Positions 1 through 5,457 of a stretch of 5,457 nucleotides of DNA are shown one piece after another. This DNA comes from UCB3 sp964415605 (GTDB taxonomy: Bacteria; Chloroflexota; Anaerolineae; Epilineales; Epilineaceae): the NCBI GenBank assembly GCA_964415605.1, contig CAYQBA010000247.1, positions 1 to 5,457 of the forward strand. Reading direction: 5' to 3'. The position numbers and the translations under genes are program-made. Position 1 is the first letter of the stretch. The number at the start of each line of letters is the position of its first letter. The notes beneath the pieces are model-generated. The model was not told the origin of the DNA. It made no database searches and was given only the letters and a program-made list of their open reading frames with translations.

Positions 1-48
1 CGACCACCGAGATCTACACTCTTTCCCTACACGACGCTCTTCCGATCT
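1..48 (+). other. Illumina P5/TruSeq adapter left on the contig end
   Basis: These 48 bases match the 3' 48 bases of the standard 58-base Illumina P5 plus read-1 sequencing primer, lacking only its first ten bases. The match ends exactly in the characteristic CTCTTCCGATCT at 37-48. This is library-construction sequence, not genome. Base composition also changes from mixed to strongly G+C-rich directly after position 48. Any reading frame extending into this stretch is artificial there, including a minus-strand frame that ends at 27. Confidence 0.98.
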
Positions 49-1001
49 CGCTCACTGTGACGGCGGGCGGCGCCCCATTGCCGCGGCGCGGTGCGCACGC
101 GCTGGTCTGGCGCGCCGCGCCGCTGTCGATCGACGCCGTGAAGGTCCGGATCGGGACGCCGGGATTGGATGCCCCGCGCGCGTTCGACGACGGGATCCGC
201 CTCGTCGGGCTGAAGGCGGACCGCGTCCTCGCGCCCGGCCGGCGGGCGTGGATCGGGCTGACGTGGGAGGCCCGGCAACCGCCGCGGGGGCGCTACAAGG
301 TCTCGGTCCAGCTCCTCGACGCGCGCCACGACCGGCGGGTCAACGTCGATCGCGAGATCCTGCACGGCGCGCGCCCGACGAACACGTGGCGCCAGGGCGA
401 CCTGATCGGCGACTGGATCCCCCTGGACGTCCCCGCCGATGCGCCCCCCGGCGGGTACTGGCTCCAGATCCAGCTCTACGACCGGACGACGCGGGTGCCG
501 CTGGCGGTCCTCGGCACCGACGGCCGCCCGGCCGACGCGCGCGTGCTGGTCGGGGCCTACGTCGCCGACGCCACCCGCCCGCCGCTCGCGGGCACGGCCG
601 ATGTCAGCTTTGGGGACGAGATCGTGTTGCGCGGCTACGAGGCCACGGGCGATGTGTCGCCCGCCGGAGGCGGCGCGGTCCGCGTGGCACTGCGCTGGGC
701 GGCGCTCCGGCCGCTGGCGGACGATCGAACGCTGTTCGTGCACCTGGTCCACGTGGGCGCCGACGGCCGGGCTTCGCTGGCCGCCCAATGGGACGGCCAG
801 CCGTTCGACGGCGCCTTCCCCACCCGCCTGTGGGTGCCGGGCACGCCCGTCGATCTGGCGGTGGCCCTGCCGGTGCCGCCGGACGCGCCGGCCGGTCGCT
901 ACCGGCTGGCGGTCGGGTGGTATGACCTGGCATCCGGGGCGCGGCTGCCGCGCGCGGGCGGCGGCGACACGTTCGAGATCGACCTGCCCGCCAGGCGGTG
1001 A
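49..1001 (+). CDS. Partial C-terminal region of a probable membrane glycosyltransferase-type protein, two beta-sandwich domains (5' truncated)
   Basis: The frame is open from the adapter junction to a TGA at 999-1001. A GTG at 57 could serve formally as a start, but no ribosome-binding site can be judged and the gene almost certainly began upstream. Counting from that GTG there are 314 residues. Two related beta-sandwich units are visible, at about residues 43-168 and 182-310. Each opens with a hydrophobic strand (FDDGIRLVGL; FGDEIVLRGY), has a W(E/A)A strand, and ends with PADAPPGGYWLQIQLYD or PPDAPAGRYRLAVGWYD followed by a VPL or RLP turn. The second unit also carries LFVHLVHVGADG and TRLWVPG. 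No membrane segment or catalytic motif is present. From memory, such paired domains form the extracytoplasmic C-terminus of polytopic GT39/dolichyl-phosphate-mannose-type glycosyltransferases in Anaerolineae, which would act on envelope glycans. The fold call is fairly firm; the enzyme assignment is inference because the catalytic half is missing. The gene converges on glnS. Confidence 0.8.
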
Positions 1002-1041
1002 GCCGCCCGGCTTCGCGCGCTGGCGGCCGCCCTCAGCCGCC
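994..1041. terminator. Candidate bidirectional stem-loops between convergent genes
   Basis: Two short perfect hairpins lie in and beside the 31-bp convergent gap. GGCGG (994-998) pairs with CCGCC (1003-1007) around a 4-base loop containing the upstream gene's stop. GGCGGC (1022-1027) pairs with GCCGCC (1036-1041) around an 8-base loop spanning the glnS stop. Neither has a run of T on either strand, so they are not canonical intrinsic terminators, and G+C-rich DNA makes such stems common by chance. Confidence 0.2.
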
Positions 1042-2727
1042 GCCCTGCCCCGCCTGCGCCTTGGCCCAGCTGTCGCGCAGGCCGACGGTCTGGTTGAAGA
1101 CCAGCCGATCCGCACGGCTGTCGGCATCGACGCAAAAGTACCCCAGCCGCTCGAACTGGAAGCCGTCGCCGGGCCGCGCGGTGGCGAGCGAAGGTTCGAC
1201 CCGGGCATCGGCGAGGATCTCGAGCCCCTGCGGGTCGAGCTGGGCCACGACGTCGCCGTCGCCGGCGGCGGCCTCGGGATCGGCCGCCGCGAAGAGGTGG
1301 CCGTAGAGGCGAACCTCGGCGGGCACGGCGTGCGCGGCCGACACCCAGTGCAGGGTGCCCTTGACCTTGCGCCCATCGGGGGCGCTGCCGCCGCGGGTGG
1401 CGGGGTCGTACGTGCAGCGCACGGCGGTCACCTCGCCGGTCGCCGGGTCGGTTTCGACGCCGACACACGTGATGAAGTAGCCGAACCGCAGCCGGACCTC
1501 GCGGCCGGGGGCCAGGCGGAAGTACTTCGGGGGCGGGTCGAGCATGAAGTCGTCGCGCTCGATGAAGAGCTCGCGCCCGAACGGGATCCGGCGTGTGCCG
1601 GCCGCGGGATCCTCGGGGTTGTTGGCGCCCTCGAGCCAGTCGACCTGGTCCGCCGGGTGGTTCTCGACGACGACGCGGAGCGGGCGCAGGACGGCCAAGG
1701 CGCGCGGCGCGGTGGCGTTGAGGTCGCTGCGCACGGCGTGCTCCAGGCGGGCGGCCTCGATGGTGTTGTCGCGCTTGGCCACGCCGATCGCGTCGCAAAA
1801 GTCGCGGATGGCGGCCGGGGTGTACCCGCGCCGGCGCATGGCGGCGATGGTGGGCATGCGCGGGTCGTCCCAGCCGCGGACGTGTCCTTCGGCGACCAGG
1901 CGGAGGAGCTTGCGCTTGCTCATGACGGTGTGCGAGAGGTTGAGGCGGGCGAACTCGATCTGCTGCGGGTGGTGGATGCCGAGCGCGTCGAGCAGCCAGT
2001 CGTAGAGCGGGCGGTGGTCTTCGAACTCGAGCGTGCAGATGGAGTGAGTGATGCCCTCGATGGAGTCCGAGAGGGGATGGGCGTAGTCGTACAGCGGGTA
2101 GATGCACCACGCGTCGCCGGTCCGGTGGTGGGTGGCGCGCAGGATCCGGTACAGCACGGGGTCGCGGAGGTTGAGGTTGCCGGAGGCCATGTCGATGCGG
2201 GCGCGCAGGACGCGCGAGCCGTCGGGGAACTCGCCCGCCCGCATCCGGGCGAAAAGGTCGAGGTTCTCGTCGACGCCGCGCCCGCGGAACGGGCTCTCGC
2301 GGCCGGGCTCGGTGAGGGTGCCGCGGTAGGCGCGGATCTCGTCCGGCCCGAGGTCGCACACGTACGCCTTGCCGGCCTGGATCAGGGCGACGGCCCAGGC
2401 GTAGAGCTGCTCGAAGTAGTCGGACGCGTAGTACTCGTGCGGGCCCCAGTCGAAGCCGAGCCACGCGACGTCGCGGCGGATGGCCTCGACGTACGCGTGC
2501 TCCTCTTTGCTGGGGTTGGTGTCGTCGAACCGCAGGTGGCAGCGGCCGCCGAACTCGGCGGCGATGCCGAAGTTGAGGCAGATCGACTTGGCGTGCCCGA
2601 TGTGCAGAAAGCCGTTGGGCTCGGGCGGGAAGCGCGTCACGACCTGCCCGCCCCACTTGCCGGTCGCCTGATCCTCGGCCACGAGGGCGCGGATGAAGTC
2701 GGCGGGTCGGGCGTCGGCGGTGGTCAT
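1033..2727 (-). CDS. glnS: Glutaminyl-tRNA synthetase (GlnRS), class I
   Basis: This cytoplasmic enzyme charges tRNA-Gln with glutamine using ATP. The 564-residue product is close to the length of the E. coli enzyme (554). The Rossmann catalytic domain carries PPEPNG (34-39), the class I HIGH motif as HIGH itself (42-45), and FDDTNP (67-72). The KMSKS-type signature is VMSKRK (268-273), within LSHTVMSKRKL, which is typical of GlnRS. With a constant offset of two, residues tied to glutamine recognition in E. coli (D66, Y211, C229) are kept as D68, Y213 and C231. The C-terminal anticodon-binding beta-barrels show GTLHWVSAAHAVP (457-469) and GYFCVDADS (529-537), again GlnRS-like rather than GluRS-like. 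The ATG at 2727 is chosen because homology begins just after it and AAAGGA lies six bases upstream; the in-frame extension to 3015 is low-complexity Arg/Ala/Pro. The gene is complete and intact, and is divergent from the NHL-protein gene. Confidence 0.97.
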   Translation of the reverse strand: MTTADARPADFIRALVAEDQATGKWGGQVVTRFPPEPNGFLHIGHAKSICLNFGIAAEFGGRCHLRFDDTNPSKEEHAYVEAIRRDVAWLGFDWGPHEYYASDYFEQLYAWAVALIQAGKAYVCDLGPDEIRAYRGTLTEPGRESPFRGRGVDENLDLFARMRAGEFPDGSRVLRARIDMASGNLNLRDPVLYRILRATHHRTGDAWCIYPLYDYAHPLSDSIEGITHSICTLEFEDHRPLYDWLLDALGIHHPQQIEFARLNLSHTVMSKRKLLRLVAEGHVRGWDDPRMPTIAAMRRRGYTPAAIRDFCDAIGVAKRDNTIEAARLEHAVRSDLNATAPRALAVLRPLRVVVENHPADQVDWLEGANNPEDPAAGTRRIPFGRELFIERDDFMLDPPPKYFRLAPGREVRLRFGYFITCVGVETDPATGEVTAVRCTYDPATRGGSAPDGRKVKGTLHWVSAAHAVPAEVRLYGHLFAAADPEAAAGDGDVVAQLDPQGLEILADARVEPSLATARPGDGFQFERLGYFCVDADSRADRLVFNQTVGLRDSWAKAQAGQGGG

Positions 2728-2733
2728 GGGGGT

Positions 2734-2739
2734 TCCTTT
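2734..2739 (-). promoter_or_regulatory. Ribosome binding site of glnS
   Basis: On the minus strand AAAGGA precedes the ATG at 2727 with a six-base spacer (ACCCCC). It is the only good Shine-Dalgarno match near the candidate starts and fixes the start against upstream in-frame alternatives. Confidence 0.75.
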
Positions 2740-2814
2740 GGGTGGGCGAAGGCGCCGGTCGGGCGCGGTCGCCGCGGCGGGCGCACGGCGGCGGCGCACA
2801 GGATTGAGGCGGGG

Positions 2815-2820
2815 ATTATA
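2815..2820 (-). promoter_or_regulatory. Putative -10 element (TATAAT) driving glnS
   Basis: Read on the minus strand this is a perfect TATAAT, notable in such G+C-rich DNA. Transcription would start near 2808, giving a leader of about 80 bases before the glnS ATG. The sequences 16-18 bases upstream do not resemble TTGACA, and there is no TG extension, so only half of a sigma-70-type promoter is visible. Placement directly upstream of glnS supports the call. Confidence 0.5.
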
Positions 2821-2864
2821 CCCGCTTCGCCCGTGCCTCGCGCAGGCTGGCGCCGGCACGTCCC

Positions 2865-2880
2865 AACGGGCAACGCCGTT
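2865..2880. promoter_or_regulatory. Candidate operator: small inverted repeat between divergent promoters
   Basis: AACGG (2865-2869) and CCGTT (2876-2880) form a perfect 5-bp inverted repeat with a six-base centre (GCAACG). It sits just upstream of the plus-strand extended -10 and covers where part of the spacer and -35 region would lie. That position suits a regulator site, but the arms are short and chance occurrence is quite possible. Confidence 0.2.
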
Positions 2881-2883
2881 CAA

Positions 2884-2892
2884 TGGTACAAT
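2884..2892 (+). promoter_or_regulatory. Putative extended -10 promoter (TGGTACAAT) for the NHL-protein gene
   Basis: TGG followed by TACAAT fits the TGn-TANNNT extended -10 pattern, which can work without a strong -35; none is evident at 2863-2870. Predicted initiation near 2899 would give a leader of about 50 bases before the ATG at 2949. The element points away from the glnS promoter, with about 66 bases between the two -10 hexamers. Confidence 0.45.
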
Positions 2893-2938
2893 CCCTCCTG
2901 CCAGCGCGTCGCCGCGCAGGGCGGCGGCACGGGACGGC

Positions 2939-2946
2939 GGGGTGAT
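2939..2946 (+). promoter_or_regulatory. Ribosome binding site of the NHL-protein gene
   Basis: GGGGTGAT ends two bases before the ATG at 2949. Its GGTGAT part pairs with the 3' end of 16S rRNA in the extended Shine-Dalgarno register, where short spacing is normal. The TGA at 2943-2945 inside this stretch is an in-frame stop, so 2949 is the first possible start in this frame after it. Confidence 0.55.
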
Positions 2947-2948
2947 GC

Positions 2949-5457
2949 ATGCGACCACGACACCGCGGCAGGTACGCGCCATGGGCAGCACGGCTGACCC
3001 TCGCGTTGACCGCATCCGCGCTGGCCACCGGCCGGGACGCCCTCCCCGCGCCGCCCCACGCCCCCGCCGCCGTCCCGCCCGCGCGGGCCCAGTCGGCGCT
3101 GCCCCGCGTCCCGGCCGAGATCGGGCGCTACCGCCTGACCGCCGTGTACCAGTCCACCGTCAGCGCGCCGCTCGGCGTCATCGAGAACCCCACCGGCCTG
3201 CACGTCGCGGCCGACGGGACCGTGTTCGTCGCCGACGCCAAGCTCCACCGCGTGCAGCGCTTCACCGCCGAGGGCGTTCCGTTGGCCGAGTACGGGCGCC
3301 CCGGCAACGAGCCCGGCCAGCTCTACCGGCCCAGCGGCATCGCCGCCGACGTGGATCACGACCGCGTGTACATCGCCGACACCGGCAACGACCGGCTCTC
3401 GGTGCACGCCCTCGACGGAACCTTCGTCGAGAACCGCGGGCCGTTCGAGTCGCCCGAGGCGCTCGCGCTCGGCCCCGATCGGCTGCTCTACCTCTACGCC
3501 GGCCGCAGCGGGCGGATCCACGTCTTCCAACCCGACGGGAGCGAGGTCGTGAACTTTCCGATCGGGGCGTTCGTGCTGCGCGAGCCCGGCGTCGCCAGCG
3601 GGCTGGCCGTCGACCGGCGGGGCGACATCTACGTCGCGATGAACCTCGGCGTGCGGGTCTACGGCGCCGACGGCGCCCTCGACGACACCGTGAAGTTCCC
3701 CGGCGGGGCGCCGGTCACGCGCGATGTCACGTTCGACCGCGCCGGCCGGATGTTCGTGCTCGAGGAGAGCCGGGTCACCTATGCCGACGGGCCGCGCGAC
3801 CTGGCGTCCACCTCCGTCGGGCGCGGCGTGCGCGCCATCGCCGCCGGCGACCGCGACACGCTCTACCTGATCGTGCCCGCCAGCCGCGACCTGCCGGCCG
3901 GCGTCGTGATGCGCCGGTTCCAGGGCGCGCGCCAGGTCGAGGTGCGGCGGTGGGGCATCCCCGAGACGGTGCTGGGCTGGCTGAACCAGCCGACGCGCCT
4001 GCAGGTCGGCGCCGACGGCGACCTCTATGTCGTCGACGAGCTCCGGCGCGTCCAGCGCTTCTCGCCGCGCCTCGACACCGCGCTGGGCCAGTGGCGGCTC
4101 GCCGGCCTGCAGGATGCCGTCGCCGTGGGGGCCCACGACCTCGTCGTGGGCCGCACGCGCTACGGGTCGAGCGATCAGGCGCCCGACGACGCCGACGCGC
4201 CGCCGCCAGGCCACGTCAGGGTGCGGCTCGAGCGCTACGCCCTCGGCGGGCCGGTGGCGCCCGAGACGCTCAAGGCCGAGCCGGACCCCGTCTGGAGCGT
4301 CGCGCGAGAGGCGGCCATCGACGATCCCGCCGCGCCGCGCCCCATCGGGATGGCGCACGACGCCGGCTCGGGCCGGACCTACGTGCTCGACGCCGCCGGC
4401 CCGCGGATCGCCGGAACGGATGCGGATGGGCAGGTCGCGCTGAACATCGACCTGCCCGTCGTCGACGCCGGGCTGCCGGGCTACGGCGATGTGGCCGTGG
4501 CCCCGGACGGCCGGATCTACGCGCTGCACATCGCCGCGCGGCGGGCCTACCGCTTCACGCCGGACGGGCGGCCGGACGGGTCGGTGGCGCTGCCGGAGTT
4601 CCCGTGGCGCCTCGACGTGGACCGGGGCGGACACCTCGTGGTCCCGACCGCGCGCCGCTGGGTGTGGCGGCTGGACGCGGCCGGTCGCGCGCTGGACGTG
4701 TGGCCGCTGCCCCCGCCCGCCACCGGCAGCCCGGACCCCCCGAGCGACATGGCGGTCGACGCCGCCGGCGACGTGTACGTCGTCGACCAGGCCGCCGCGG
4801 CCCTCTACCGCTTCGGCCCCGACCCGGCCCCGGCCGGATCGACCCGCCCGCCGCCGGGCAGCCTGACGTGCGCGCCCCAAGCCCGCGCGTCCATCGCGCC
4901 CGCGCGGGTCGCGGCAGGGACGGTGGTGACGGTCACGCTGACGGTCGACGGCACGTGCGCCGCGCACCGCCGGACGGGCGAGCGGCCGGGCATGCTCCTG
5001 CGCTCGGCCAGCCTTAGCGTGGCGCTTCCGCCGGGGACCGCGCCGGTCGCCGGCAGCGTCGTGCCGCCCGCCCGCGCGGCCGGCGGCCGGCTCACCTGGG
5101 TGGTCGCCGATGTCCCGCCTGCCGGGATCCACGTCCGCTACGCCGTGACGGCCCGCGATCCGGGGCGGGCGCCATGGCCGGCCGACGGGCAGGTGGACTA
5201 CATCGACGGCTGGTTCAACTTCGGGACGCTCGCCGTGCCGCCGGTCGACGTCGACGTGGCGCCGGCGCCGGCCACCGCCACGCCGCGCCCGACCGCGACG
5301 GCCACCGCCACGCCGGCCCAGCCGCCGACCGCGACGCCGTGGCCGGCCGGCCGGCGCGCGGTCCTGCCCTGGGCGGCGATTGACGGCCCCTGCCCACTGC
5401 GCGAGGATAGCCGCCGAAGCGCACCCGGCGACCCGGCGCTCCCACCACCCCACCTGG
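2949..5457 (+). CDS. Secreted NHL-repeat beta-propeller protein with C-terminal beta-sandwich and Pro/Thr linker (3' truncated)
   Basis: The frame runs 836 codons to the window end without a stop. The N-terminus is basic, with a modest hydrophobic stretch (about 15-27) and an ARA|QS site at 45-49, suggesting export; the signal peptide is weak and its cleavage point uncertain. Propeller-type repeats with a GLAVDxxGDIYVA pattern follow at about 79-110, 127-157, 168-197, 214-242, 255-281, 347-373, 510-540, 551-578 and 597-624; the gap at about 375-500 holds an acidic insert (408-420). The number suggests two stacked propellers or one irregular one. Residues 640-770 look like a DUF11/CARDB-type beta-sandwich with cysteines at 641 and 670. 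A Pro/Thr linker (771-799) leads to RRAVLPWAA. NHL propellers usually bind proteins or ligands and some are enzymes; no catalytic residues can be named here. The likely role is extracellular or surface binding, by inference. A further C-terminal domain may be missing. Confidence 0.85.
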   Translation, partial: MRPRHRGRYAPWAARLTLALTASALATGRDALPAPPHAPAAVPPARAQSALPRVPAEIGRYRLTAVYQSTVSAPLGVIENPTGLHVAADGTVFVADAKLHRVQRFTAEGVPLAEYGRPGNEPGQLYRPSGIAADVDHDRVYIADTGNDRLSVHALDGTFVENRGPFESPEALALGPDRLLYLYAGRSGRIHVFQPDGSEVVNFPIGAFVLREPGVASGLAVDRRGDIYVAMNLGVRVYGADGALDDTVKFPGGAPVTRDVTFDRAGRMFVLEESRVTYADGPRDLASTSVGRGVRAIAAGDRDTLYLIVPASRDLPAGVVMRRFQGARQVEVRRWGIPETVLGWLNQPTRLQVGADGDLYVVDELRRVQRFSPRLDTALGQWRLAGLQDAVAVGAHDLVVGRTRYGSSDQAPDDADAPPPGHVRVRLERYALGGPVAPETLKAEPDPVWSVAREAAIDDPAAPRPIGMAHDAGSGRTYVLDAAGPRIAGTDADGQVALNIDLPVVDAGLPGYGDVAVAPDGRIYALHIAARRAYRFTPDGRPDGSVALPEFPWRLDVDRGGHLVVPTARRWVWRLDAAGRALDVWPLPPPATGSPDPPSDMAVDAAGDVYVVDQAAAALYRFGPDPAPAGSTRPPPGSLTCAPQARASIAPARVAAGTVVTVTLTVDGTCAAHRRTGERPGMLLRSASLSVALPPGTAPVAGSVVPPARAAGGRLTWVVADVPPAGIHVRYAVTARDPGRAPWPADGQVDYIDGWFNFGTLAVPPVDVDVAPAPATATPRPTATATATPAQPPTATPWPAGRRAVLPWAAIDGPCPLREDSRRSAPGDPALPPPHL
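5259..5345 (+). repeat. Degenerate tandem repeat encoding the Pro/Thr/Ala linker
   Basis: This stretch encodes residues 771-799 of the NHL protein, rich in TATP and PTAT steps. At the DNA level a 16-base unit, GGCCACCGCCACGCCG, occurs identically at 5270-5285 and 5300-5315, exactly 30 bases apart. A shorter CCGACCGCGACG unit recurs at 5289-5300 and 5326-5337. Such extended linkers separate folded domains in secreted proteins, may be glycosylated, and can vary in length by slippage. Confidence 0.7.

Noticed and set aside
27..1376. A 449-codon minus-strand frame ending inside the adapter
   Set aside because: Its 3' end is made of synthetic adapter sequence, and it opposes the well-supported plus-strand beta-sandwich gene and overlaps the 3' part of glnS in another frame.
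2728..2808. T-box or other riboswitch in the glnS leader
   Set aside because: The predicted leader is only about 80 bases and I see no conserved T-box core (GGTGGNACC type) and no terminator/antiterminator pair. Short G+C stems such as GCGCC (2752-2756) with GGCGC (2762-2766) are expected by chance.
439..2997. An 852-codon plus-strand open frame running antisense to all of glnS
   Set aside because: The minus strand encodes an unmistakable GlnRS with all motifs. Long antisense frames are expected where codons nearly always end in G or C, because stop codons become rare on the other strand. The predicted peptide has no recognisable domain.
2728..3015. Longer N-terminus for GlnRS (in-frame ATG at 3015 and others)
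   Set aside because: The added 96 residues resemble translated intergenic DNA, overlap the divergent gene's start and both putative promoters, and lie upstream of a good ribosome-binding site that serves the ATG at 2727.
2693..5017. A 774-codon plus-strand frame overlapping the start of glnS and most of the NHL gene
   Set aside because: The peptide is extremely Arg/Pro-rich with no repeats, begins inside glnS, and is shifted by one frame from the real propeller-encoding frame.
2880..5453. An 857-codon minus-strand open frame opposite the NHL-protein gene
   Set aside because: It is Arg/Gly/Ala/Val-rich without domain structure. The plus-strand frame from 2949 shows periodic propeller repeats, an export signal and a linker, so this is a composition shadow.
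1..5457. tRNA genes, CRISPR arrays, insertion sequences or a novel defence system
   Set aside because: No cloverleaf with a GGTTCGAATC-type T-loop, no regularly spaced long repeats, no transposase motifs or terminal repeats, and no defence-type domains were seen on either strand.

Overview
The window is a very G+C-rich bacterial fragment (about three quarters G+C by eye) from an unfinished, probably metagenomic, assembly. The first 48 bases are untrimmed Illumina adapter, so genomic sequence starts at about position 49. Two traits suggest Chloroflexota, probably an Anaerolineae-like lineage: a secreted beta-propeller protein with a proline/threonine (TATATP-type) linker, and a paired beta-sandwich C-terminus like those on glycosyltransferase-39-type membrane proteins of that group. 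This placement rests on remembered family patterns, not on a search.

Layout: (1) 1-48, adapter. (2) 49-1001, plus strand, 3' part of a gene ending in two related beta-sandwich domains; its 5' end is missing. (3) 1033-2727, minus strand, a complete glutaminyl-tRNA synthetase gene (glnS), convergent with the first gene across a 31-bp gap. (4) 2728-2948, a divergent intergenic region with a consensus TATAAT facing glnS, an extended -10 facing the other way, and a small inverted repeat between them. (5) 2949-5457, plus strand, a long NHL-type beta-propeller protein with an export signal, a C-terminal beta-sandwich and a Pro/Thr linker, still open at the window end. Its reading frame is easy to miss because it has no stop in the window and is overlapped by long spurious frames.

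The three genes do not form an obvious pathway: one housekeeping synthetase lies between two cell-envelope or secreted-protein genes, and no two share a transcript. I see no RNA gene, mobile element, CRISPR array or defence system. The points most worth a second look are the adapter contamination, direct glutaminylation by GlnRS in a presumed Chloroflexota genome, the compact divergent control region, and a change in codon use in the last 80 bases that hints at an error or a domain boundary near the contig end.
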